A stretch of DNA of 64,000 bases, taken from the NCBI GenBank assembly GCA_033807775.1, contig CM066327.1:74840795-74904794 (forward strand). Reading direction: 5' to 3'. Both the position numbers and the translations under genes were made by a program. The stretch comes from Saussurea involucrata. Lineage: Eukaryota > Streptophyta > Magnoliopsida > Asterales > Asteraceae. The notes under the pieces are model-generated. The model worked only from the letters and a program-made list of their open reading frames with translations. It ran no database searches and had not been told where the DNA came from. Positions 11,346-23,143 of this stretch are shown here, piece by piece; the first letter of the stretch is position 1, and every line of letters begins with the position of its first letter.

Positions 11346-14078
11346 ACTTGGGTTGAGTTCATCAGAGTGAAATCTGATGTCCCAGAAATTATGATAAATT
11401 TGTTGAAGAGAATATAGGTTCTGTTAGGTCTGAAAATCCAAAAGTTGAGAAGTGACAATGAGACAGAGTTCAAGAATGCTAGAATTGACTCCTACCTAAC
11501 AGAGGAAGGAATCTCCCAGAACTTCTCGGCTACCAGAACTCCTCAACAGAATGGTGTTGTGGAAAGAAAGAATAGAACTCTGGTAGAAGCCGCCAGAACT
11601 ATGTTGGCAGGATCTGTTCTTCCTATTAACTTTTGAGCAGAAGCAGTCTCAACAACCTGTTTTACCCAAAACAGAGATGTCATTGTTAAAAGATTCAAAA
11701 AGACTGCTTATGAACTCATCAACAACCGAACGCCAAATGTGAGATACTTTCATGTTTTTGGCTGCAAATGCTTCATCTTGAATGACAGAGATCAACTGGG
11801 TAAATTTGACAAGAAGGCTGATGAGGGAATCTTTATTGGTTACTCTTTAACATCTAAAGCCTACAGAGTCTACAACACAAGAACCAAAGTCATTCAAGAA
11901 AGCATAAATGTATCCTTTGATGAAAAATCATCAAGTTCCTCTGAAAGCAAATCAGCAGAGGGTAAACAGACTGAAGAGAAGCCCAACTCTTCAAAGACAA
12001 GAGAAGAGAATATCAATTTGATATTCAACGACTTCTTTGATGATGAAGATTCCTCTGAAGGCATCACCAGAGGCAATCAAGATCAGAACTCTATTGAACA
12101 TAACTTATTAGGTACATCTCTAACAGGTTCCTCCAATTCTTCACCATCTACTTCTCTGTCTATAGGTCACATTCAGAGAAATGAGGAACAACAATCAGAG
12201 GATAGAGATCCTGAACAAGAACCATCATCACCCCCTCTGACCAACATTGGAAGAAATTCTTTATATGAAAGCTCACCTTCTCAGAGCCCTGTTGGTACAT
12301 CACAGAGTAATGAAGCCACTCTCCAAAGTTGTATGCCTCAGAGCCCTGGTGCCAATCCTCAGAGCTCTGATGCTGACATACATCTTTTCCCATCAGAAGC
12401 ACAGACTCCACCTGTTGTCCATGCACCAATGACCAGATGGACAAAAGATCACCCCCATCATCAGATTATAGGTGCTGCTGAAGATGGTGTAAAGACTAGA
12501 TCTGCAACAATCAATCAAGCTTTCTTTGTGAATTTCTTAAGCATGATTGAGCCAAAGAAATTTTCTGAAGCCTTGGAAGACCCAAACTGGATTGAAGCCA
12601 TGCAAGAGGAGCTTCTTGAATTTGAAAGAAACAAAGTTTGGTCCTTGGTTCCACCTCCAGAAGATAAAATCGCCATTGGAACCAAGTGGGTTTTCAGAAA
12701 TAAGAAAGATGAGGATGGTGTTATCATCAGAAACAAAGCACGGTTGGTTGCAAAGGGATACTGCCAAGAAGAAGGCTTTGATTATGATGAAACCTTTGCA
12801 CCAGTGGCTAGGCTAGAGGCAATAAGAATCTTCCTTGCCTTTGCTGCTCATAAAAGTTTTAAAGTCTATCAAATGAATGTAAAATCTGCCTTTCTAAATG
12901 GCAAAATACAAGAGGAAGTGTATGTCCAGCAACCACCAGGCTTTGAAAGCTCAGAGTTCCCAGATCACGTATACAATCTAGACAAAGCTCTGTATAGCCT
13001 TAAACAAGCCCCCAGAGCCTGGTATGAAACTCTGTCAAACTTTCTGTTGGTCAACCATTTCGAAAAAGGTACTGTGGATACTACCTTATTCTTTAGGAGA
13101 TATAAAAATGATATTCTTCTGGTACTGATATATGTTGATGACATTATCTTTGGGTCTACTAGGCAAGAATATTGTGAAAGGTTTGAGGATTTAATGAAAA
13201 GTAAGTTTAAAATGAGCATGATGGGAGAAATTTCTTTCTTCCATGGTTTACAAGTTAAACAATCCAACAGAGGCACCTTTATCAGCCAATCAAAATATGT
13301 CTCTGATATTTTGAAAAAGTATAAGGTCAATAACTCAAATCCTATGAAAACTCCTATTGCCACTAGAATTAAACTTGATCATGATCCTCAAGGTCAATCT
13401 GTGGATGTCAAGAACTATAGAGGCATGATAGGGTCACTTCTGTACTTAACTGCAAGCATACCTGATATAATGTTTGCAACCTGTCTTTGTGCTAGATTCC
13501 AAGCTAATCCTAAGGAATCCCATTTGTCTGTTGTCAAACAAATCTTTAAATATCTCAAAGGGACTCAATTTTTGGGTCTCTGGTATCCTCTTAACTCTGG
13601 TTTTGAGCTTGTAGCATACACAGATTCAGACTATGGAGGATGCAGGATTGACAGAATGAGTACTTCTGGTAGCTGTCAATTGCTAGGAGATAAGCTAGTC
13701 AGCTGGACATCCAAGAAACAAAACCGTGTGTCAACCTCTACAGCAGAAGCAAAATATGTTGCTGCTGCTAGTTGTTGTTCACAAGTAATTTGGATGAAAA
13801 CACAGCTCAAAGACTACGACTTAGAGTACAACAAAGTCCCAATTCTCTGTGACTCCAAAAGTGCAATAGCAATTACAGCAAATCCAGTTCAGCACTCAAA
13901 GACAAAGCATATAGATATAAGGTACCACTTTATCAAAGATCATGTTGAAAAAGGGACAATTGAAATGTATTTTGTTTCAACTGACTTTCAACTTGCTGAT
14001 TTGTTTACAAAAGCCCTTGATGAAAGGAGGTTTATTTTCTTAATCAACAAGATGGGTATGCTGAACATGTCCTCCTAA
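11346..14078 (+). pseudogene. Element A pol, part 2: integrase, reverse transcriptase, RNase H
   Basis: Continues the integrase after element F (TWVEFI). The second catalytic block is RSDNETEF and the Glu block is TPQQNGVVERKNRT. A stop occurs near 11416 and a TGA at 11634-11636 in place of a Trp codon. From 11739 the frame stays open for 779 codons. It contains the GKFDKKADEGIFIGY block, a Ser/Gln-rich linker, and the RT domain (about residues 270-520) with the intact YVDDIIFGS active site near 13130. RNase H (about residues 615-760) has AYTDSDYGG, STAEAKY, CDSKSAI and the final LADLFTKAL and NKMGMLN blocks. RT and RNase H therefore look intact, while protease and integrase are broken. Confidence 0.92.
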
Positions 14079-14801
14079 CTCTGTTTAAAATTCATCAGAG
14101 CCTCTGATGTTCATCTCAGAGCCCTGAGAGAGTAGTTAGGTAGGTTACATTACCGGAGCCTCTGTTGTTAATCTCAGAGCTCTGCCAGCATAATCTTTCA
14201 ATATTTTCTTCTTTACGTCTCAACTATGTTTCTTTGAAACTCTTTTGTAAATAATCATCAAATCTTTCAAAAGTTGCAAAAATCAAGGGGGAGCTGAAAA
14301 TATAAATATGTCAAATAAGCTCATCATTTTAGTGGGAGCTTAAAAGGAAAATAAGCATTGTTTAAGGGGGAGCAAGTCAAACATTATTTTAATCTTCTTG
14401 ACTTGGCTTGTTGAACATAAGGGAAAATCTTTTTGAAGGAAGAAAAAACCTATTCTGATGAAAACCTTTTTGATCATGTCTAAGAACTTTCTAGAACTCT
14501 GAAATTTCACCAGAGTCTCTGATGAAGTTCACTAGAACTCTATGAAATCTCTAAGCAAGTTTTGTACTCGTTCTCTGACTATTCTCACATCAGATATAGG
14601 ATTTGCAAATGATTTAAAGGTTAAAGGTGAAACATATTTAAAAATTGGGTCACTTGAAAGAATGCACAAGGTCACTCAACAGAGGCAAAACATGTGCTTA
14701 GAGTTCCAACAGAGCTCTGCCACTTTTCTGCCTTAATACTTTCTATGATAAGGGTCAACAGAAGTGCGGGTTATTTCTGAGCCTCAATCACATGTCACCC
14801 A
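14079..14801 (+). other. Element A pol to third-ORF spacer
   Basis: Non-coding. It contains several agggggagc-like purine tracts (14285, 14367) and a very high density of cagag/ctctg words. I count about 14 between 14079 and 15107, including near-palindromes such as tcagagcctctgatg. No domain is seen in any frame. Confidence 0.7.
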
Positions 14802-14991
14802 CCAATCTCTAACCGTGACGGTTCTATATCAGAAAAGTTGTCAGACCCAAAACCCTCGTGGAACTTTTTGATTGGGTAACCAACCGTTAGCTGTTCCCAC
14901 GTTTTACTGTAGAAGACGTTCCACTATCTAACACTCAAGTGCCTACAATACCTACGATGGTTATCCAGCCACATTCTTTTGAGTATAAATA
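14802..14991 (+). promoter_or_regulatory. Candidate internal promoter of element A third ORF
   Basis: A CCAAT (14802-14806), a gtgacgg word, a cccacgtt ACGT core near 14897 and a TATA box (tataaata, 14984-14991) lie in the right order. The TATA is 117 bp upstream of the third-ORF ATG at 15108. Equivalent clusters precede the third ORFs of elements B, C and Z. Inferred from sequence order only. Confidence 0.55.
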
Positions 14992-15107
14992 CCCATTCGA
15001 TTTACCTATTTCATTTCTTACGCTTTCTAAGTATTCAAACCTGCAAAACCTTCCCTCCCTTGTTCAAATTTCTTCTTTGTGTTCTTCAAACCTCCAAACC
15101 TGCAACA

Positions 15108-15437
15108 ATGGCGAATCAAGCAAACTCTGCGGAATCAAGCAGAATCGTACCCGTAGACCAAATAGTGATCGAACCCTATGAGTTTGTAGACAACAAATAC
15201 AGATTCGATGCCAATCCTGCTAACTTTCTACCCATTTACCATGTGTTTGTAGAGTTTTTTCGACAATCCGAAGTTTTCCAAGCTATAACCAAGTTCGATG
15301 ATGATCTTTCACAACTCTATGTCCAACAATTGTGGACAACTTGCCAATTCATTCCAGAAAGAAAAGGAATCATTGGCAATGTGGATTCTGGAAGAGATGG
15401 AGGAGCGGGGACTGTTCGCATTCGTCCCAAAACTATT
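15108..15437 (+). pseudogene. Element A third ORF, N-terminal part
   Basis: Begins ATGGCGAATCAAGC at 15108, soon after the internal TATA, and runs open for 110 codons to the insertion point of element B. Joining 15437 to 32434 keeps the frame exactly. The protein starts MANQANSAESS and has a QLWTTCQF-like segment like the equivalent region of other third ORFs. No signal peptide or membrane segment is seen. Its function is unknown; it is often called env-like only because of its position. Confidence 0.75.
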
Positions 15438-16402
15438 TGTTGATCCAAACCCTCAGTGATTTGATAATGACTCTATGAGAAACACTTAGTGAAAATTGTA
15501 TGTAGACAATATGTATTAGAGTTTCACTATCGCTGATAAGTACTATGTCTCTACAGTACTGCTGATAGGAAACTTATGTTCTTTAAATTACACATTCAGC
15601 AAACACTGTTCATCAGCAAGCCTTGAGTCTGTTCAGTCTTACTGATGATCGCTGATAGTTTTAGTTGTTTACTTATGATCCCTGAAGACATGTTTCACGT
15701 CAACTATGTTCTACGCTGAAGTCGAAGATCAAGCCAAAGTACCAGCGACAAGTGTAGTAATGAACTGATGCGGATATCAGCGAAGCCAAGACCTGTCCAC
15801 TCAACGTGAAGTTTCAAGTAGAAGACTTCAGCGAACGCTAAACTTTATCACTCGCTGATAAAGAACTATTCAGCGAACGCTGATCATGAAGTCTTCCTGT
15901 ACAAGTTACTTTTGTCTTATCCCCTTGCACCCCTCCATACGATAATGTCAGAATGGACATCCCTTTTGTCCAGAATCGTACAACCAACTACGATTCTACA
16001 TTGTTCATCATGCGGCTACTAGGTTGTCTACCAAGGTCAAACCATGCAACCAATCAGCTGCTGCCATGTGTAAAGTTGTACTGTTGTGCATTAAATACAT
16101 GTAGTATATAAAGGAAACCCTACTTTAGAAATGAAGCGCTCGGCCATCTCCTTATCCTCTCTATTCTGTGTGTTAGAATATTATCCTTAGTATTCATATC
16201 TTCTCTCTATCTTCGTTCTAAGGCAAGAAATCTTAGTGATTCTCATAACTTGTTTAGATTAGGTTTATTCCTTAATCTTGTTCCGCAACAAGTTGTAAAT
16301 TGTTTGATACATATCAATAAACAATTTAGAAAAGTAAAAATCGTGTGTTTGTATTCAACCCCCTCCGTTCTACAAACTTGTATAACCCTTTCGGGACCAA
16401 CA
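15438..16402 (+). repeat. Element B 5' LTR
   Basis: A 965 bp LTR with TG...CA ends and a TATA box (tatataaa, 16105-16112). It carries about nine cagcg/cgctg words, for instance tcgctgataa and ttcagcgaacgctgatc. The pyrimidine run near the 3' end is short here (accccctcc), whereas the 3' LTR copy has 22 consecutive C. Confidence 0.95.
16105..16112 (+). promoter_or_regulatory. TATA box of element B LTR
   Basis: Tatataaa followed about 30 bp later by the likely transcript start. The identical copy in the 3' LTR is at 32115-32122. Confidence 0.7.
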
Positions 16403-16404
16403 AG

Positions 16405-16415
16405 TGGTATCAGAG
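16405..16415 (+). other. Element B primer-binding site (tRNA-iMet)
   Basis: Tggtatcagag begins two bases after the LTR end; the next base departs from the usual c. Confidence 0.9.
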
Positions 16416-16484
16416 AAGATTGTTTAATCTCATAAACAAGATCTTGCTTATACTATTCTTTTCTCTTTCTTGCTATTTTCTAAA

Positions 16485-18874
16485 ATGGCTAACACCACAA
16501 ACACAAACTATATCGACAATGGTTCTCTTACAAAACCCCCTAGATTTTCCAGAGATAACTTTAATCTGTGGAAAAATAGGATGATGCTCTTCTTGGAAGG
16601 TGTAGACCTTACTATGCCTTATTACATCGAGAATGGTCCATATGTCCCTGTTAGGATTGACCCTGAAGTTCCAGGCACTGCTACTAGAGCTGTCATTCCT
16701 GAAAGAATCATTCCTAGGGAACCTCATACCTGGACTGATGAAGACAAGAAGAAGGTGCTATTGACACTAAAGCCAGATCCATCCTCTCTATGGCTCTTCC
16801 TGACGAAGTCTACTATTCCGTCATGAACCTGAAAACCTCCAAAGCCATGTGGGACACAATCTGTGTTCAATATGAAGGTACTTCTGAAGTCCAAGACTCA
16901 AGAAAAATCAACCTGGTAAGATAGTACGAAAGCTTCATTTGTTGTAAGAACGAAATTCTCTCTGAAGTACATAAGAGGTTTAACTGTTTAATGATTGACC
17001 TAAAAACCGTTGGTAAGGAATATTCTAACTTTGAGATCCTGAAAAAGTTTATAGAATGTCTACCTGAAAGCTGGGACAGTTATTCAATGTGTCTCAAGCT
17101 ATCAAAGGATCTAAAATCCATGACCCTTTCTACCTTATATGGCACTATGCTCAATCATGAGCAGTCGTATCATCTTAAGAAGAATCTTGTAAAAGATTCC
17201 AAAAGCACACCTGTTGCTTTACTCTCAGAGTCACCTTCCACTCAGCGATCAACTATCACTATCACTGAGTTGGAATCTAACTCTGATGACTTATCTGAAG
17301 CTGATCCTTCAGAAATGGATGAGTCCCTGGCCCTCCTGACTAATTCTTTCAGGAGATTCACCAGAAAGAGTAACTTCAGAAGAAGTAAACATCTTTCACT
17401 CGCTGATAAGCCAAAAACGTCAACCCCTATTGATAAGGCTACTGCTACTTGCTATAACTGTGAAAAGATCGATCACATTGCTAGTGAATGCAGATCTAAG
17501 AAAGTCTTTAAACCCTGAGCTTCCTTCTCCAAGAAATCCTCTAACCCCAGGGCTAGAGATGACAAATACAAGAAGCTGAAAGAAAAATATTCAAAGCTGA
17601 AAAGCTTTAAGAAGAAAGGCAAAGGCTTGGTCGCTGACTTCGACTGGGCTGCCTCTAACACTGAAGAATCAGCTGACTCTGAAGATGATGATGTGGCCAA
17701 TCTCTGCCTCATGGAAAAAATAGAAGACGAGGAAGAAAATTCTAAAATTCCCTCTACTTCTGCCTCTACCTCTAAGGTATCAACCTCTTTCTTTACTAAT
17801 ATTTCAGATATTAATGAAGCTGATAGTCTTCGGAAAATCGATCTTCTGACTGTAAATTTATATGATGCCATGAATGGCAAGACCATAGTTGAAAATCAAA
17901 ACATTGATCTAGTAGAACAGCTTAAAAACTGTCACCTTCAAATAGAAAACCTTTCTAAAATTGAAGAAGATTTAAAAGATCAGGTCCATATAAATCAGAT
18001 AGTCAAAATCGAACGAGAAGAAGCTATCACTGCATTAAAAGCTGAAAAGGCTACTGTTGAAGGATGGTGTAAATCCTCAACAACAATCACTAAGATTATA
18101 AGGTCTCAGATTCCCCTGAGTGATAAGAGTTGACTTGGTTATAAAGCTGATACTCTAGAACCAACCACTGATAGTTCCATGCTTATGTTTGGAATGTTCG
18201 TGTCCTCTATCCCTGACACTTCCTCATCTCAGTGTTCCTCTTCTAAAACTCCCACTCCTGAGGAAACCTCTACCTCAAGTTCTAAACTGAAAGGTAAAGG
18301 TAAAGAAAAAGTTTTTAATCAAAAACCTCAGAAGGGTACTTTTGTATCTAAGCTGAATGTTTCCAAAATATCAGTGATACATCCCTCTACTTCTAGGAAC
18401 AAGATCCCTGGATTTATTCAGCGATCTACTCCTTGAATCATAGTAGATGTAATTGGTAAGAAATCCGAATAACTGATTGTTCCTCCAATTTCCAATGCCA
18501 AAGGTATACTTGGTGCTGGCCCTGCTCATTTAAAATTATTGGCTAAGCATGCAAATGGTCCTAAAGCTACTTTCAGTTATAGGAAATGTTATCACTATGG
18601 ACATACCAATCATATTGCTAGTAAGTGCCCCATAGCCACCAAAGCTAAAAAGTTAACTAAGGTGAAGATCAATGCCCCCAAGGCAAAGAAGACCAATCTT
18701 GGTGGAAATAAGGTTAAGGTGAAACTAACCACTGAGGTTAAGAAATTAACAAAAGTGAAGACTAGTCCTGAAGATGAATCTTCAAATGCTGCGAAGATTG
18801 CTGAACCTTCCACTTCCTCTACCACCACAGACAAGTGTAGGCCCATGATGAAATGGGTGCCTAAGTCAAACTAA
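16485..18874 (+). pseudogene. Element B gag, frameshifted
   Basis: ATG at 16485 starts a Copia gag with the YIDNGSLTKPPRFSRDNFNLWKNRM-type N-terminus of the UBN2/DUF4219 family. The frame breaks near 16770-16830 and a second piece continues at 16991-17518. A CCHC knuckle (CYNCEKIDHIASEC) lies at 17450-17491. Later pieces (17627-18133, 18179-18436, 18539-18874) contain a coiled coil. They also contain a second knuckle at 18587-18628 whose second Cys is Tyr (CYHYGHTNHIASKC), so it would bind zinc poorly. Gag ends MKWVPKSN with TAA at 18872-18874. Confidence 0.87.
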
Positions 18875-18891
18875 TCTTCCTTTGTTTGCAG

Positions 18892-21800
18892 GTTAATAAG
18901 GGTATCTGGTATCTCGATAGTGGATGCTCTAGACACATGACTGGAAAGAAAAACCTGCTCACTGAATACAAGGAAGAGAAAGGTCCCTCAGTGACCTTCG
19001 GTGGAAAGGGAAAAGGCTATACCCGAGGGTTTGGTGTACTCTCTAATGGTACAACAACCTTCAGAAGAGTCGTATATGTTGAAGGACTGAAGCACAATCT
19101 TCTGAGCATCAATCAACTATGTGACAAGGATAACAAAGTGATTTTCACTAAGGAATCCTGCTTTGTCACTGGCAAAAAGGAGAAGATAGCTCTCAGCGGA
19201 TACCACATGGAAAATGTTTATGTTATAATCATGGACTCTACATCCACTGAAAACTCCTGTTTCTTCTCAAAAGCCTCATCTGATGTCAACTGGCTTTGGC
19301 ATAAGAGGCTCTCTCATCTCAACTTCAAGACACTGGATACTCTTTCCTCTCAAGAGTTGGTTACTGGTCTACCTCAACACTCATACGCTAAGGAGTCTCT
19401 ATGTTCAGCATGTGAGAAAGGGAAATAAACCAAGGCAAGCTATAAATCTAAACAAGTTTCCTCAATGTCATCTCCTCTACAACTTCTCCATATGGATTTG
19501 TTTGCCCCTGTTAACAAATAATCCATCGCTGGAAAGAAATATACATTAGTCATAGTTGATGAATTCTCTCGCTATACCTGGGTTATGTTTCTCCGTTCTA
19601 AGAGTGACACCCCTGAAGAACTCATTACTTTTGTCAGGAAAATGGAAGTCTTGAACAACATGACCGTTCCCTCAATAAGGAGTGATCATGGGACTGAATT
19701 AAAAAACAGTTCCCTTGATTCCTTCTTTGAAAGCAAGGGTATTTCTCACAACCTTTCCTCAGTGAGAACACCGCAACAAAATGGAGTCGCTGAGAAGAAA
19801 TTGAACTATCATCGAAGCTACACGATCAATGCTCAGCGATTCTCATCTACCTACTCAGTTTTGGGCAGAAGCTGTCAACACTGCTTGTTTTACTCAAAAT
19901 AGGTCGCTGATTGTTAAAAGGTTCAAGAAGACATCCTATGAACTTTTTCATGGGAGAAAGCCTTCAATTAGCTTTCTTCACATCTTTGGATGTCAATGTT
20001 TCATACTAAACAACAGAGATGCCCTTGGAAAGTTTGATCCTAAGGCCGATGATGGATTTTTTCATGGATATTCTTCTATCTCCAAAGCCTTCAGAGTCTT
20101 CAATCGAAGAAGACAAACTGTAGAAGAAACCATCCACGTCACTTTTGACGAATCCCGTTCAGCAAACTCTAGACCTTCTGCTGATACTGAAGAACTGAAT
20201 AAATGGATGTTTTCTCGTCTTGGTGATTCAGAAGATGTTCCTATCCATCCATCTCATACTCATACCGCTGAAGATGATGATCCTACTATCATCCCAAGCA
20301 TGTAGACAAGTGAAGCTGAATCCTCATGGGTCTCAGCTGTTCCTCTCAACACTATGCCTGCTTCCGAACCTTCTATCTCAGATATACCATCTACTTATCA
20401 GCAATCAGTGAATGAAATGACATCTGAACCTCTTCCTCTCTTGGCTGATATACCAGAAGTTGCTAAAGCCTCATCTTCAGCTCCTCCAGAAGTTCAGATT
20501 GAGTCAGCGATTTATGCTCCGGCCCAGCGATGGACTATTAATCACCCTATTGATCAAATTCTTGGTGATCCAAAACGCTGGTGTTCAGACTCGATGAAGT
20601 GCAGGTAACATTTGTTTATTTGTTAACTTTATTTCTATGATTGAACCAAAGAAAACAGATGATTCCCACAGAGATCCAAACTGGGTCAGCGCTATGCAAG
20701 AAGAGCTGACAGAATTCGAAAGAAACAAAGTTTGGAAGCTCGTTCCCAGACCATTTGACAAGTCAGTGATAGGCACTAAATGGGTCTATCGAAACAAGTT
20801 GGATGAACATGGAGCTGTAACCCGCAACAAGGCTCGTCTCGTTGCTTAGGGATACAGACAAGAGGAAGGTATAGATTACGACGAAACATTTGCCCCCGTG
20901 GCAAGACTAGAAGCCATTCGTCTATTCTTAGCTTACGATGTACACAAAGACTTCAAGGTTTATCAAATGGATGTCAAATCAGCATTCCTCAATGGAAGGC
21001 TGAATGAAGAAGTCTATGTGGAACAAACTCCAGGATTCTCAGATCCTAAACATCCAGGTTATGTTTATAAACTGGATACGGCACTATATGGCTTAAAGGA
21101 GTTAAAGCAAGCTCCTCGTGCATGTATGACACTCTCTCTACTTATCTCCATATTGAAAAATTTGAGCGTGGTCAAATCGATAAAACTCTATTTTTCAGGA
21201 AAGTAAAAGGTCATATTATTCTTGTTCAAATATATGTCGATGATATTATATTTGGTTCTACTAACCTTGACTTATGTACTCGTTTCGCTGATAGAATGAA
21301 AGCTGAATATAAAACGAGTATGATGGGTGAGCTAACATATTTCATTGGCCTTCAAATAAAACAGAATGAAAAAGTAACTTTCATTCACCAGGGAAAGTAC
21401 GTTAAAGATATGTTGAAAAAGTTTGATTTAACTCAGAGCTCAGCTATGAAAACCCATATGGCACCACCGCTGACACTAAACAAGGATCCTTCAGGAAAAC
21501 CTGTTAATATCACAGCGTACCGTGGGATGATCGGCTCTCTTTTGTATCTTACAGCTAGCCTTCCTGATATTATGTATCCAACTTGTTTGTGTGCACGATA
21601 TCAAGCTGAACCTAAGGAATCTCATTTGATCGCTGTAAAGCGTATCTTTCGATATCTTAAGGGTACTCCTAACCTAGGTCTCTGGTATCCCAAAGACTCT
21701 GGATTTGATCTAATCGCCTATTCAGATAGTGATTTTGCAGGTTGCAAATTGGATAGGAAAAGCACCACAGGAGGCTGTCAGCTCCTGGGTGGAAAACTGG

Positions 21801-22180
21801 TGAGTTGGACAAGTAAAAAGCAAAACTCAGTGTCCACCTCAACCGCTGAAGCTGAGTATGTAGCCGCTGGAAGCTGTTGTTCTCAGGTCTTGTGGATGAG
21901 AAATCAACTACTGGACTATGACCTTCAGCTCTCCAAAATTCCAATCTATTGCGACATCACTAGTGCCATCGCTATAGCCAATAATCCAGTGCTACACTCA
22001 AAGACCAAACACATCGAAATCAGGTATCATTTTATCAGAGATCATGTGATGAATGGTGATATAGAACTTCATTTTATCCCAACTGACTTTCAGTTAGCTG
22101 ATCTGTTCACCAAACCTCTTGATGAGACGAGATTCAACTTTCTCATCAGCGAGCTTGGAATGCTGAACTTAGAAGAGTAA
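18892..22180 (+). pseudogene. Element B pol: protease, integrase, RT, RNase H, with stops and frameshifts
   Basis: Opens in the -1 frame right after ctaatcttcctttgtttgcag. The protease motif is intact (IWYLDSGCSRHMTG), and so is the pre-integrase motif (WLWHKRLSHLNF, CSACEKGK). Breaks include TAA at 19426-19428, another stop near 19520 and a frameshift with small deletion near 19800 in the integrase Glu region. There are further stops at 20303-20305 and 20848 (GCT TAG) and a shift near 21100, where a ggagtt insertion gives GLKELKQAP. The 352-codon tail (21122-22180) holds the intact YVDDIIFGS RT site, then RNase H with AYSDSDFAGC, STAEAEY, a CDIT variant of the CDSKS block, and FTKPLD. It ends ELGMLNLEE. 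Confidence 0.92.
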
Positions 22181-22484
22181 AATCTTCAGCGGTTCACATT
22201 TGATCAGTGATAAAAATGAATTTGTATAACCCTATTAATCACCTACTCTCTGAACAAAATTGATTCTCTGATATCAAGGTATGTTCTCTCCTACTCACTG
22301 ACATTCGCCTAAGAATGCAAGATTTCAAAACACATTGCATCGCTGAATATCTCTTCCTTTCAGTGATACTTTGAAATTCTAAAATCTAACACTGATATTT
22401 CTAATCAGTGCTTCATGTTTTCAAAATGTCCCTGAGTTTTTCTAAAAAAACCCGCAGACATCCTAAAATGTGAAAGGACGTTTG

Positions 22485-22639
22485 TGACGTCATCACAACG
22501 GATAGACCATGGCATGACTTTTCTTTGACACGTTCGTCCGTTTCGTTTCCTTGTCCAATCAAATTCAAGGGACGTGTCCGTGTCATCATGAAAAACTTTC
22601 CCGCTCATAGTTTTTCTCTCTCTACTCTCACTATATAAA
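22485..22639 (+). promoter_or_regulatory. Candidate internal promoter of element B third ORF
   Basis: A full palindromic TGACGTCA bZIP site (22485-22492), a CCAAT (22555-22559), ggacgtgtcc (near 22571) and a TATA box (tatataaa, 22632-22639) lie in canonical order, about 505 bp upstream of the third-ORF ATG. A possible leader intron (acag|gttaat donor at 22763, ttttccag acceptor ending 22954) would shorten that leader. The stretch 22181-22484 before it is non-coding spacer. Function is inferred. Confidence 0.6.
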
Positions 22640-23143
22640 CCCTTTGAGTTTATATTTTTACCTTTTACGCGAACATCATCTCTCACGAGCAAGAATCAAC
22701 TGTTGCATTTGAAATATTTTCTTTAAGAACCTGTTCATCTTCATCTTCTTCAAACACTACAGGTTAATATTTCTTTTATTTTGCAACTAATAAACTTGTT
22801 TTTGATCTTATTATTGTTTCTAAAAGATCAAACAAAAGACTTTTTCCAAATGAAATAATTTTCTTCATGGTTTTATGAATACAATTTGTTTCTCAGATTG
22901 TTCTTCGAGTTTAAAATAAAAATCTTAAACTTGCTTTCTCATATGTTTTTCCAGAATCCCTTCTTTAAAAGGAAACTGAAAAACAAGAACATTCACTATG
23001 TTTTGGATTTTTGTTCAAAAATAGAAAAACCCTAATCTCCATTTCTTTTTCTAAATGGAAAGTGTAAAACCCTTATTTTGGAAATTTGATCCATTTTAAG
23101 AACTTCTCTTCATATTCTTCATGTTTATACTTTGTAAACATAA

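Noticed and set aside
12965..13363. Minus-strand ORF of 132 codons opposite element A RT
   Set aside because: It is a mirror of the conserved RT coding strand with no domain of its own; similar antisense shadows occur opposite the other pol genes.
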